Assembly: GCA_037386965.1 (NCBI GenBank)
Contig: JARRLN010000008.1
Coordinates: 1 to 50,633, forward strand
Reading direction: 5' to 3'
Source of the DNA: Nitrospirota bacterium
GTDB lineage: Bacteria > Nitrospirota > Thermodesulfovibrionia > Thermodesulfovibrionales > JdFR-86
Length of the DNA stretch: 50,633 bases
Shown here: positions 1 through 7,202 of the stretch, in pieces
How the letters are laid out: each line of letters opens with the position of its first letter
Position numbering within the stretch: the stretch's first letter is position 1
Translations under genes and position numbers: made by a program
Notes under the pieces: generated by a model
What the model was told of the DNA's origin: nothing
Databases searched by the model: none
What the model saw: only the letters and a program-made list of their open reading frames with translations

Positions 1-2
1 TC

Positions 3-566
3 CTTGCTTCGGCCTCTCCCCGCCGGAGGCGCATCCTGGAGGAGGCGGGCATTCCCTTCGCCGTCCTTGAGAGCAGGTACGCCGAGGACCTCTCCCTGCC
101 GCTTCCCCCGGCGGAGCTGGCCCGGCACATCGCCCGGGGCAAGGCCCGCGAGGTGGCCGCCCGCCGTCCGCAGGCGGCCGTCCTGGCCGCCGACACCCTG
201 GTCGTCCTGCAGGGCGCCGTCCTGGGGAAGCCCGCAGACCCCGGCGAGGCCCGCCGGATGCTCCGGGCCCTCTCGGGAAGGGCGCACACGGTCATAACGG
301 GGTTTGCCGTGGTGGTCCCGGGGGGCAGGGAGATAGTCCGCTCCGTGGAAAGCACGGTCCGGTTCAGGCCCCTCTCCGGGGAGGACATCGAGGAATACGT
401 CAGAAGCGGGGAGCCCCTGGACAAGGCCGGGGCCTACGGCATCCAGGAGAGGGGGGCGGCCCTGGTCGAGGGCGTCCAGGGGGATTTCCTCAACGTGGTG
501 GGCCTCCCCCTCGGGGCCGTCAAGCAGGCGCTCCGGGAGCTGGGCCTCATCGCGCCCTCCGATTAG
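3..566 (+). CDS. maf: Maf-like nucleoside triphosphate pyrophosphatase (5' end outside window)
   Basis: The reading frame is already open at the window edge and begins LASASPRRR, the N-terminal phosphate-contacting motif of Maf proteins, so only a few N-terminal residues are missing. Further family motifs follow: AADTLVVLQG with its Asp, the LSGRAHTVITG segment, GEPLDKAGAYGIQ, and GDFLNVVGLPL near the C-terminus. Maf enzymes hydrolyse non-canonical or modified nucleoside triphosphates (dTTP, UTP and relatives) to monophosphates in the cytoplasm and are linked to division control. The gene ends in TAG at 564-566, five bases before a strong palindrome shared with the convergent DUF523 gene. The family call is secure; the exact substrate class is not. 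Confidence 0.93.
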   Translation, partial: LASASPRRRRILEEAGIPFAVLESRYAEDLSLPLPPAELARHIARGKAREVAARRPQAAVLAADTLVVLQGAVLGKPADPGEARRMLRALSGRAHTVITGFAVVVPGGREIVRSVESTVRFRPLSGEDIEEYVRSGEPLDKAGAYGIQERGAALVEGVQGDFLNVVGLPLGAVKQALRELGLIAPSD

Positions 567-571
567 AAAAG

Positions 572-596
572 TGACTGGCCACTGGCTGGCCAGTCA
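572..596. terminator. Perfect hairpin between convergent maf and DUF523 genes
   Basis: A 10-bp perfect inverted repeat (TGACTGGCCA, 5-nt loop CTGGC, TGGCCAGTCA). The TGA stop of the minus-strand DUF523 gene is inside the right arm (594-596), and the maf TAG lies 5 nt upstream. On the minus strand the stem is followed by a short T run (CTTTTC). It probably terminates both genes. The arms contain ACTGG/CCAGT, so it also belongs to the window-wide palindrome family. Confidence 0.6.
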
Positions 597-1571
597 GGGG
601 CCGAAGCGGAGGGCGGCCTCCGCGGGGTCGGGGTTCAGGTAGACCTGTTTTTGAAGATACTCCACCCCGAAAGTGCGGGCGTAGTGGTTTATGAGGGTGA
701 GGGGGGAAAGAAGCGGGGTCTTCCCCAGGTGGTAGGCGCTCATGAGCTCCAGAAGCTCCATCTTCTCATCCGGTTTCAGGTCCTTCTTGAAGTACCCCAT
801 GGCGTGGTACAGGACGTTGACGTTCTTCCGCCGCGTGGCCAACTGGTGCAAGGCGTCCATGAGGGCGTCGATATAAAGGCGAAGAAGCTCCTCCCTCAGG
901 TGCTCCTTGCCGCGGGCCACCAGGCGTCCCAGCTCCCGGCAGCGCTCGGGGCTGTGGGCCATGAGGAGGAGCTTGTGCCTGCCGTGAAACTCCACCAGGG
1001 CGTGCAGGGAGCCCCCTTCCCTGAGCATCTCGAGCCAGCGCCTCCGGACGAAGAGCCGGGTGAGCCAGTTATCCCTCAGGTGGATGTCCCCGAGAAGCTC
1101 CTCGTCTATGACCGGGAGGCTGCCGAGCCCGTCCATGAGGGCGCGAGCGAAGATGCCCACCCCCCGCGTGCCGGGCACTCCGCCTCCGGGGGGATAGACC
1201 TTCACCCCTCGAAGGCCGCAGCTCGGCGAGCGGGTCTTGAGGACGAAGCCCGACAGGCCTGTCCCCTCCAGCTCCGCGACCTTCCCTGCCGACCAGGCGG
1301 AGAGCCTTTCCGTAAAATCCGTGTCCGTTTCCCATCCCAGGAGAAGGGGAGCGTCGGGGTCGCCCACCTGGCGCATGGGCTCCCGCGGGACCGAAAGACC
1401 CGATTCGGTCTCGGGACAGACGGGCACCCAGGCCACGTGCTGCGCTAGGGTGCCCGTGACGTAGCGGTCCAGCCTGTCCCCGCCGTCAAAGCGCACCTTC
1501 TCGCCGAGGAGGCAGGTGCAGACCCCCACGCGAGGGGCTCCTTCCGCGCTCACCGTCCCGCCTCCGCCCAC
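594..1571 (-). CDS. DUF523-DUF1722 fusion protein (YbgA-like)
   Basis: A 325-aa two-domain protein. The N-terminal half is DUF523: VCTCLLGEKVRFDGG with Cys18/Cys20, VCPETESGLSVPREPMR with Cys52, and LKTRSPSCG with Cys118. The C-terminal part (about 195-315) is DUF1722 with KLLLMAHS, the RKNVNVLYHAMGYFKK segment and LLSPLTLINHY. The conserved Cys/Glu pattern has no firmly assigned role as far as I know; in some bacteria this fusion sits near photolyase or stress genes. The first gene-upstream reading frame overlaps this start by 22 nt, so a GTG six codons downstream is an alternative start. It is the last gene of the SDR/SRPBCC/DUF523 minus-strand operon. Confidence 0.88.
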   Translation of the reverse strand: MGGGGTVSAEGAPRVGVCTCLLGEKVRFDGGDRLDRYVTGTLAQHVAWVPVCPETESGLSVPREPMRQVGDPDAPLLLGWETDTDFTERLSAWSAGKVAELEGTGLSGFVLKTRSPSCGLRGVKVYPPGGGVPGTRGVGIFARALMDGLGSLPVIDEELLGDIHLRDNWLTRLFVRRRWLEMLREGGSLHALVEFHGRHKLLLMAHSPERCRELGRLVARGKEHLREELLRLYIDALMDALHQLATRRKNVNVLYHAMGYFKKDLKPDEKMELLELMSAYHLGKTPLLSPLTLINHYARTFGVEYLQKQVYLNPDPAEAALRFGP

Positions 1572-1984
1572 TGTTTCAGCTCCTTGAGCATCGCCTTCAC
1601 GAGGTGGCGCAGCCGCTCCTCCCCCAGCGCTCCCAGGAGCATGCGGACCGGCCCGCCCCTCAGGGTCTCCCGGCTGGTGAGCACCACGCCCCCGGGCACC
1701 TCGTCGAAGAAGAACTCATGAAGAGCATACACGCCGTAAACGCGCGCCGACCAGGCGACCCTCCGGCCGGGGACCACCTCCTCCACCCGGGGCCTCACGT
1801 TTATGGGGAAGACGAAGGGCCGGATGCAGTAGGCGAAGCGCTTTCCCTTTTTCATCCGGGGGGAGCCCTCCGCCTCGACGTCCGTGACGGTGGTGCTCCA
1901 CTCGTTCCAGCAGGAAAGGTCGATGAGGGCCTCCCAGACGCGCTCGCGCGAGGCGTGGATTGCCATTGACTCCTCGATGACCAT
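1550..1984 (-). CDS. SRPBCC-family (START-like) ligand-binding protein
   Basis: A 144-aa protein that begins with the pattern of the polyketide cyclase/dehydrase-like SRPBCC fold: an initial strand (IEESMAIHASRERVWEALIDLSCWNEWS), a central antiparallel region rich in V/R strands, and a long C-terminal helix (RLRHLVKAMLKELKQWAEAG). Such proteins bind small hydrophobic ligands in a helix-grip cavity; the ligand cannot be predicted here. The gene starts 4 nt after the upstream SDR stop and overlaps the downstream DUF523 gene, so the three are almost certainly cotranscribed. Confidence 0.75.
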   Translation of the reverse strand: MVIEESMAIHASRERVWEALIDLSCWNEWSTTVTDVEAEGSPRMKKGKRFAYCIRPFVFPINVRPRVEEVVPGRRVAWSARVYGVYALHEFFFDEVPGGVVLTSRETLRGGPVRMLLGALGEERLRHLVKAMLKELKQWAEAGR

Positions 1985-1988
1985 GCCT

Positions 1989-2948
1989 CTAAAAGCCCGT
2001 CACCCCGGGGCCCGAGGTCTCCTCAGAGAAAGCGATGCGCACCGCCTCGTGGAAAGGGGTCTTCTTTACGGGCACGTATTTATCGATGCGGCTGTCCCGG
2101 CAGACGACCTCGCTTTTGAGGCCCTCGATGAGGGGATGGGCGATGCCCGAGGCAACGGGGGTGACGAGGTCCACCCAGTAGGCCGAAAGGAGGGGCGTAA
2201 GGAGGGGCACCCGGAAGATGACTCTCCTGGCCAGGCCGCGGGCCGCGGCGTACTGCTGTATCATCTCCCGGTAGGTGAGCACCTCGGGGCCGCAGACGTC
2301 AAAGCTCTCTCCGGCGGTCTCGGGGGCGAGGAGGCAGCCTATCATGTACTCAAGCACGTCCCTCACGGCGATGGGCTGGATGCGGGTGTCTATCCACTTG
2401 GGGCAGACCATCACGGGGAGCCGCTCCGTCAGGTAGCGGAGCATTTCGAAGGAGGCGCCCCCCGCCCCGATGACGATGGCCGCCCGGAGGACCGTCGCCC
2501 GGGGGCCCCCGGAGGAGAGTATCCGGGCCACCTCGGCGCGGCTCCTCAGGTGCTCGGAAAGCCCCGGGCCGGTCTCCCCCAGCGCCCCCACGTAGATGAC
2601 GCGCCCGAGGCCCGTCCGCCGGGCCGCCCGCATGAAGGTCTCCGCGATGCGCCGGTCCGTCTCGGCATAGACCCTGTTGCGGGCGATGCTCCGTCCGCCC
2701 ATGGAGTGGATGAGATAGAACGCCGCGGTCATGCCCGTGAGGGCCCGGGCAAGGTCCTCTTCATCCAGGGCGTCCCCCTGGACGACTTCCATGCGCTCGC
2801 GCAAGCCCGGCTCGATTTTCCCCGGCTGCCGCACCATGGCCCGCACGGGTATGCCCCGGGAGAGAAGCTCCGGGAGAAGCCTTCTGCCGAGAAACCCCGT
2901 GGCCCCGAGCACCAGGGCGCGGTGCCCCGCTTCCTTGTTGCCGTCCAT
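1989..2948 (-). CDS. NAD(P)-binding atypical SDR / NAD-dependent epimerase-like protein
   Basis: A 319-aa Rossmann protein with the dinucleotide motif GATGFLGRRLL near residue 16 and an acidic strand-2/3 pattern (VVQGDALDEEDLARAL), followed by the YLIHSMGG segment used by atypical SDRs instead of a YxxxK active site. It resembles the YbjT/NmrA-like NAD(P)H-binding branch that is often fused or linked to SRPBCC domains, which is exactly its neighbour here. That pairing suggests a redox or isomerase step on a small lipophilic compound, but this is inference. It is the first gene of the minus-strand operon, with a possible -10 (TAGACT) 6 nt before the ATG. Confidence 0.8.
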   Translation of the reverse strand: MDGNKEAGHRALVLGATGFLGRRLLPELLSRGIPVRAMVRQPGKIEPGLRERMEVVQGDALDEEDLARALTGMTAAFYLIHSMGGRSIARNRVYAETDRRIAETFMRAARRTGLGRVIYVGALGETGPGLSEHLRSRAEVARILSSGGPRATVLRAAIVIGAGGASFEMLRYLTERLPVMVCPKWIDTRIQPIAVRDVLEYMIGCLLAPETAGESFDVCGPEVLTYREMIQQYAAARGLARRVIFRVPLLTPLLSAYWVDLVTPVASGIAHPLIEGLKSEVVCRDSRIDKYVPVKKTPFHEAVRIAFSEETSGPGVTGF

Positions 2949-2954
2949 GAAGAA

Positions 2955-2960
2955 AGTCTA
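2955..2960 (-). promoter_or_regulatory. Possible -10 of the SDR operon, leaderless type
   Basis: TAGACT preceded by TGA (extended -10) lies exactly 6 nt from the ATG at 2948, with no Shine-Dalgarno sequence between. The -10 match is only partial and no -35 is evident. Confidence 0.35.
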
Positions 2961-3008
2961 TCACCTTTGCCCCGCCGCCACCATCGTGCACGCTCCTCTC
3001 CGGCTCTG

Positions 3009-3185
3009 GAACCTATCTCAAAATCGCTTCCGGCTGCAAGAGGCCCAAATGGCGTCATACGGCGTCCTGAAGGGGAAATCGTCCTCAACGCAGCGCTGCT
3101 GCGCCTCTGGGCGATTTCCCCTTCCCTCCTTGTCTGCCGCCATTTCTTCTCTCTTTCGCTTCGAAATCAATTTTGGGATAGGTTC
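3009..3185. repeat. 177-bp foldback (MITE-like) element
   Basis: The divergent SDR/DUF2301 gap is filled by one long imperfect inverted repeat. The outer ends read GAACCTATC (3009-) and GATAGGTTC (-3185). Further in, AAATGGCGTCA pairs with the complement of TGCCGCCATTT. A perfect 13-bp pair (GAAGGGGAAATCG at 3069-3081, CGATTTCCCCTTC at 3112-3124) lies near the centre, enclosing the small palindrome GCAGCGCTGC. The spacings between these blocks are nearly equal on both arms (37 vs 39 and 22 vs 21 nt). It encodes no protein. A close copy of its right end recurs at 23018-23048. Confidence 0.75.
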
Positions 3186-3194
3186 TGGTAACAT
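3186..3194 (+). promoter_or_regulatory. Extended -10 for the DUF2301 gene, leaderless type
   Basis: TGG followed by TAACAT, directly after the foldback element, with 6 nt (AGGGTC) before the ATG at 3201. No good -35 was seen, consistent with extended -10 promoters. AGGG is too close to the ATG to be a normal Shine-Dalgarno site. Confidence 0.42.
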
Positions 3195-3200
3195 AGGGTC

Positions 3201-3782
3201 ATGGGAGAGCGGGTCATTTATCAGCCCCTTACCCCGGGGGACAGGCTGACCGTAGTGCTCTACCGGGCGGGCATCGTCCTGGCGGCCCTCATCATCGCCG
3301 CGGCGGCCTTCCTCATGAACCTCGGAGAACAGGTCCCCTATAACCTGCTCCTTTACGGGGTTTACGGCTCCGCCGCCCTGAGCGTTTTCTTCATTCATCT
3401 TTACATCGGCAAGCTCAAGCGCCTGCTGATGGCCTGCTACGCCGCGGCCCTGGCCGCCCTGGGCCTTCTGCTTGCTCTGGGCGGGGGCGACCCCGCTCTG
3501 TACATCGCCGCCCATCCCCAGGGCCTGCTTCTCCTCCTGCCCGTCTCTTTCTGCCTGGGGTTTGCCACGGCCAAGGAGGCCTTCTGCTTTCAGCTCCCGG
3601 AGGGATATCTCCTGGCAATCGTCATGCCCCTTTTCCTCCTGGTGCTGTCCACCGGGCAGGTGGGCACGAGGGGCGCGTCCTACGGGCTGTTCGTCATCAC
3701 CGGCATGTACCTGTACTTCCTCGCCCGGAAGCTCTTCATGCCCCTGGCCTACGACATCGGCGACAAGTCCGCCTACCAGTAG
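3201..3782 (+). CDS. DUF2301-type integral membrane protein
   Basis: A 193-aa protein that is almost entirely hydrophobic, with about six membrane segments (for example 23-41, 49-68, 75-93, 106-122, 137-151 and 160-176). The segment LLLPVSFCLGFATAKEAFCFQLPEGY matches my memory of the DUF2301 family known from cyanobacteria and Nitrospirota; no function is assigned to the family. The last codons (TAC CAG TAG) lie inside the first copy of the duplicated sequence CTACCAGTAG, so a repeat supplies the stop codon. It is transcribed alone and convergent with the DUF2914 gene. Confidence 0.7.
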   Translation: MGERVIYQPLTPGDRLTVVLYRAGIVLAALIIAAAAFLMNLGEQVPYNLLLYGVYGSAALSVFFIHLYIGKLKRLLMACYAAALAALGLLLALGGGDPALYIAAHPQGLLLLLPVSFCLGFATAKEAFCFQLPEGYLLAIVMPLFLLVLSTGQVGTRGASYGLFVITGMYLYFLARKLFMPLAYDIGDKSAYQ

Positions 3783-3830
3783 CTGGGCTACCAGTAGCCG
3801 GCTGCCACTAGCCAGCTACCAGCAGCCCAC
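3773..3830. repeat. ACCAGT-core palindrome cluster between convergent genes
   Basis: CTACCAGTAG occurs at 3773-3782 and 3788-3797, and GGCTAC-CA-GTAGCC forms a palindrome at 3786-3799. Degenerate copies (GCCACTAGCC, AGCTACCAGCAGCC) follow up to the DUF2914 stop. The first copy contains the DUF2301 stop codon. Confidence 0.65.
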
Positions 3831-3831
3831 G

Positions 3832-4926
3832 TCATTTGACCGCAGTCGTCCACGACCTCTTTGCATCGCCGGCGGCTATGACGTCGAAGACCACGTAGCC
3901 CACGAGCAGGCCGCCCCCGGTCCGGACCTCCACCCTCCACCTGCCTGGGGCGGCGTACTGCTTGAAGGTATAGCCCCTGTAACCCTTCCCCCTTCCGCCC
4001 GAGATCTCAAAGGGCAGCCGGTCGGTGGTCACCCATTGTTTCTTCCTCGGGCTGTAGGTCTGCCACAGGTGATAGATGTCCTTGGTCAATCCCACAGGGG
4101 CGAAGACGGCGGTAAAGCAATACACTCTGTCGCCCGGGGCATAGACGAAGGGCTCGTCGTCTCTCGCCCAGAACCTGTACCAGGGGGGCTTCTGATACGT
4201 CAGGCGATAACGGCCGTCCATCCGCTCTACACTGTGATAAACGCCCATGTCCTTGAGGGAGAGGGGCACCGGAGGTATCCAGTTCATCACATAAAAGACG
4301 TTCAGCATAACGAAGAGCCCTCCTACCAGGGCCCCCGTGAAGGCGAACTCACCTCGTCCCTTGAAGACGCCCCTTCTGACGAAGGAGCGCATGAGCGCGC
4401 CCGTGACGAGAAGGCCGAAGAGGGTGCTCAGAACAAAGGTCCCATGGTTCATTGCCTTGAAGACCACGGGGATGAAGAAGACGAGGAAGCTGCTCGTGGC
4501 CAGGAAGTACAGCGACATCTGAAGGGGCAGGTTCTCAAGCCTATTCTCCAGAAACTCGTTGGCGACGAGAAGCAGGACCAGGATGATGAGAAACAGGGAG
4601 GTCCGTCCCATGGAGGCGCTCTGAAAGTAAAAGACCACGTAGCTGCTCAGGAGCCCGCCCAGAAAGAACTGGATGCCCAGGGGATACCACCGCCTGTGGC
4701 GCTCCAGAAGGGGACGGTTCAGCCGCCCTCCGGAGGTAAGGTTTGTGATGACGATGAGCCCGCCCAGCAAAAGCAGGTATGCAAGGAGGACGAGGTTATC
4801 GACAAGGTTGTCTATCCGGGTGAGGGTAAGACTGTCCCACAGGAATCCGGCCAGGAAGAAAACCACGGGCATGTACTTCCTGTGCCGGGAAAAGAAGTCT
4901 TTCGTGCCCCGAACGAGATGCCCCAC
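3832..4926 (-). CDS. DUF2914 domain membrane protein
   Basis: A 364-aa protein. The N-terminal two thirds contain about seven membrane helices (first around MPVVFFLAGFLWDSLTL). The C-terminal roughly 110 residues form the soluble DUF2914 domain (YAPGDRVYCFTAVFAPVG, the IYHLW(Q)TYSPRKKQWVTTDRL segment, and GRWRVEVRTGGGLLVGYVVFDV), an Ig-like extracytoplasmic fold predicted to bind carbohydrate or protein. The start is GTG, 6 nt downstream of a TAGAAT hexamer. The gene stands alone, convergent with DUF2301 across a repeat cluster. Function is unknown. Confidence 0.8.
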   Translation of the reverse strand: MGHLVRGTKDFFSRHRKYMPVVFFLAGFLWDSLTLTRIDNLVDNLVLLAYLLLLGGLIVITNLTSGGRLNRPLLERHRRWYPLGIQFFLGGLLSSYVVFYFQSASMGRTSLFLIILVLLLVANEFLENRLENLPLQMSLYFLATSSFLVFFIPVVFKAMNHGTFVLSTLFGLLVTGALMRSFVRRGVFKGRGEFAFTGALVGGLFVMLNVFYVMNWIPPVPLSLKDMGVYHSVERMDGRYRLTYQKPPWYRFWARDDEPFVYAPGDRVYCFTAVFAPVGLTKDIYHLWQTYSPRKKQWVTTDRLPFEISGGRGKGYRGYTFKQYAAPGRWRVEVRTGGGLLVGYVVFDVIAAGDAKRSWTTAVK

Positions 4927-4932
4927 CCGGAT

Positions 4933-4938
4933 ATTCTA
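4933..4938 (-). promoter_or_regulatory. -10 hexamer of the DUF2914 gene, leaderless type
   Basis: TAGAAT (5 of 6 to consensus) ends 6 nt before the GTG at 4926. There is no Shine-Dalgarno sequence and no clear -35. Confidence 0.4.
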
Positions 4939-5033
4939 CGGGATGAGGGTGAAAAGGTGCCTTCTCCCGTGGCGTGCCGTCCCGACACACAGGGAACGGT
5001 GTCCCTCCCGTCTCCAGGCGCCGGCTGGCCGCC

Positions 5034-5645
5034 TCAGGTGACGACGACGGAGTCGTCCGAGCCGAACTGGTTCGGCTCGTAGCGGTCGGCGCACCAGTCG
5101 TTCTCCCACCGGGAGCCGTCGATGAGGTAACGGTAGCGGTAGGCGCCGTTGGACGGCAGCTTGACGGTCACCTTGAAAGAGTCCTTGCTGGCCTTCAGGG
5201 GAATGCCTTTCATGTCCCAGTCGTTGAAGTCTCCCACGAGGACCACTTTACGGGCCTTGGGGGCGGCATCCTTGGGCAGGACGAAGGTCACCTGACACTC
5301 CGGCTTGCTCTTCAGGTACTTCTTCTTGGCCGCGTAGTCCGTGGACTTGCACACGTGGGGCGATGCCGGGGCCTCGCGGGAAGGCCCTTTGGCCCGGGCT
5401 TCCTTCGGGGCCGCCTTCTTTGCCTTGGCGGCCGCTGCCGGGGGGGCTTTGGGAGCGGCTTCAGGGGCTCCCGGAGTCGTCTCGGGGGCCTTGGGAGGTG
5501 TCCCGGGGGCTTTGGCAGCAGTTTCCGGGGCTTTCGAAGCCGTCTCGGGGGCTGGGGCCGTGGCCTTCATGGGGTCCCTGGTCGTCTTCGGCGTTTCCTT
5601 CTTTGCCCTTCTGGCGGAACGGGGACGTTTTGCTTCAGCGGACAT
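5034..5645 (-). CDS. CBM48/AMPK-type glycogen-binding domain protein with Ala/Pro/Lys-rich N-terminus
   Basis: A protein of about 203 aa from the ATG at 5645, which is preceded by GAGGTG at 5 nt; an upstream start at 5672 lacks this. Residues 1-100 are a low-complexity Ala/Pro/Lys segment with repeats such as SKAPETAAKAPGT and PKAPETTPGAPEA. Residues 115-203 form an early-set/CBM48 glycogen-binding domain: VTFVLPKDAAPKARKVVLVGDFNDWD, VKLPSNGAYRYRYLIDGSRWENDW. Such domains bind alpha-glucans or serve as interaction modules. The single-domain form with a basic disordered tail is known in Nitrospirota-like genomes as a stand-alone isoamylase-N-like protein. No glycogen enzyme lies nearby, so its ligand is unknown. 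Confidence 0.75.
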   Translation of the reverse strand: MSAEAKRPRSARRAKKETPKTTRDPMKATAPAPETASKAPETAAKAPGTPPKAPETTPGAPEAAPKAPPAAAAKAKKAAPKEARAKGPSREAPASPHVCKSTDYAAKKKYLKSKPECQVTFVLPKDAAPKARKVVLVGDFNDWDMKGIPLKASKDSFKVTVKLPSNGAYRYRYLIDGSRWENDWCADRYEPNQFGSDDSVVVT

Positions 5646-5681
5646 ATGCACACCTCGGGGTTTGAATGTCACTAGATTAGC

Positions 5682-5710
5682 ATTGTATTAAGAAGCAGGG
5701 GCGTTGTCAA
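5682..5710 (-). promoter_or_regulatory. Near-consensus sigma70 promoter of the CBM48 gene
   Basis: A perfect -35 TTGACA (5705-5710), a 17-nt spacer, and -10 TACAAT (5682-5687). Transcription would start near 5675, giving a roughly 30-nt leader with the GAGGTG Shine-Dalgarno site before the ATG at 5645. This is the best vegetative promoter in the window. Confidence 0.82.
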
Positions 5711-5750
5711 CGGAATTGTGACGGGACGCGCCCGGGACCCGATAATAGTC

Positions 5751-5759
5751 TGATATAAT
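5751..5759 (+). promoter_or_regulatory. Extended -10 TGATATAAT upstream of the zinc-ribbon/trp unit
   Basis: A perfect TGN-TATAAT extended -10, 8 nt before the ATG at 5768. It predicts a leader of only about 2 nt. It diverges from the CBM48 promoter, whose -35 lies about 40 nt upstream. Confidence 0.55.
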
Positions 5760-5767
5760 AATTGGAT

Positions 5768-5974
5768 ATGGAAAACGACGAGCGGAAAAACGCCCCCCGG
5801 GAGAGCATCCTGCACTGCCCCATCTGCGGACGGGAGCTGGACGAAGAGCAGCGCACCGCGGAGGGATGGGAGTGCCGCTGCGGGGAGTTCATCCCGGCCT
5901 CGCTGGCGCTTGACTCCCAGGAGGGCTGCACCCACGGGCGCAACTGCAACTGCGGCCGGGAGATGCGCTTTTGA
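5768..5974 (+). CDS. Small zinc-ribbon protein upstream of trpB
   Basis: A 68-aa protein with six or more cysteines arranged as [11 protein letters not shown], then WECRCGEF, then [10 protein letters not shown], typical of a small treble-clef or zinc-ribbon protein. A TTG two codons upstream (5762) is an alternative start, but the ATG at 5768 fits the very close promoter. The stop TGA overlaps the TTG start of trpB by 3 nt (TTGA), so the two are translationally coupled. No function is known; it may simply be the leader cistron of the trpBA unit. Confidence 0.68.
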   Translation: MENDERKNAPRESILHCPICGRELDEEQRTAEGWECRCGEFIPASLALDSQEGCTHGRNCNCGREMRF

Positions 5975-7140
5975 AGGGATACTTCGGGGCCTTCGGCGGC
6001 CGGTACGCGCCGGAGACCCTCATGCCCGCCCTGGAGGAGCTGGAGGGCGCCTGGTCGCGCTTGAGGAGGGATGCTTCCTTCCGGCGGGAGCTCGATGAGC
6101 TTCGGCGCACCTATGTGGGTCGGCCCACCCCCCTTTACTTCGCCTCCCGCCTGACCGCGAAGCTCGGGGGAGCGCGCATCTACCTCAAACGCGAGGACCT
6201 GGCCCACACCGGCGCCCACAAGATAAACAACGCCGTGGGACAGGCCCTTCTGGCCCGCAGGATGGGCAAGGAGCGCCTCATCGCCGAGACCGGGGCGGGG
6301 CAGCACGGCGTGGCCACCGCCACGGGTGCCGCCCTGGCGGGCCTGGCCTGCGAGGTCTACATGGGCAGCGAGGACATGCGCCGGCAGGCCCTGAACGTCT
6401 ACCGGATGCGCCTTCTCGGGGCCACGGTGAGGGAGGTGAGCCTGGGCTCCCGCACCCTCAAGGACGCCATCAACGAGGCCCTGCGCGACTGGACGACCAA
6501 CGTCCGCACCACCCACTACGTCCTGGGGACCGTCTTCGGCCCCCATCCCTTCCCCTCCATGGTGAAGGACTTTCAATCGGTCATAGGCCGTGAGGCGCGC
6601 AAGCAGATATTGAGGGCCGAAGGAAGGCTGCCCGACGTGCTGGTGGCCTGCGTGGGCGGGGGAAGCAACGCCATGGGCCTTTTCCACGAGTTCCTCAAGG
6701 ACGACGTCCGGATGGTGGGCGTGGAGGCCGGAGGGCAGGGCATCGCCTCCGGCAGGCATGCCGCCCGTTTTGCCGGCGGGGACGTGGGTGTTTTTCAGGG
6801 CTGTAAGAGCTATCTCCTTCAGGACGAGGTGGGAAACGTCCTTACCACCCATTCGGTCTCGGCGGGGCTGGACTACGCTTCCGTGGGGCCGGAGCACGCC
6901 CATCTCAGGGAAGTGGGCCGGGTGCGCTACACCTACGCCACGGACGAGGAGGCCCTGAGCGCCTTCGACCTCCTATCCCGCACCGAGGGCATCATACCCG
7001 CCCTGGAGAGCGCCCACGCCCTGGCCGAGGCCGCGAAGCTCGCCCCCGCGATGCCGAACGCCATCATGGTGGTGAACCTCTCGGGCAGGGGCGACAAGGA
7101 CGTGGAGCACGTGGCCCGGCTGCGGGGGGCGGAGGTCTGA
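5971..7140 (+). CDS. trpB: Tryptophan synthase beta chain
   Basis: A 389-aa PLP enzyme that condenses indole with L-serine to give tryptophan; it works as an alpha2beta2 complex with TrpA. The family N-terminus [19 protein letters not shown] follows directly after the TTG start, and no later start would retain it. PLP lysine Lys84 lies in [13 protein letters not shown], the catalytic Glu region is [14 protein letters not shown], and the phosphate loop is VGGGSNAMG. The standard TrpB1 length agrees. The start codon overlaps the stop of the preceding small gene. trpA follows after 62 nt, and no other trp genes are in the window. Confidence 0.97.
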   Translation: MKGYFGAFGGRYAPETLMPALEELEGAWSRLRRDASFRRELDELRRTYVGRPTPLYFASRLTAKLGGARIYLKREDLAHTGAHKINNAVGQALLARRMGKERLIAETGAGQHGVATATGAALAGLACEVYMGSEDMRRQALNVYRMRLLGATVREVSLGSRTLKDAINEALRDWTTNVRTTHYVLGTVFGPHPFPSMVKDFQSVIGREARKQILRAEGRLPDVLVACVGGGSNAMGLFHEFLKDDVRMVGVEAGGQGIASGRHAARFAGGDVGVFQGCKSYLLQDEVGNVLTTHSVSAGLDYASVGPEHAHLREVGRVRYTYATDEEALSAFDLLSRTEGIIPALESAHALAEAAKLAPAMPNAIMVVNLSGRGDKDVEHVARLRGAEV

Positions 7141-7202
7141 GCGCCCGAAGCCCGGCACGGGAAACCAAATGACTCAGCCAAAGTGAAGAGCAACTGGTCA
7201 GC

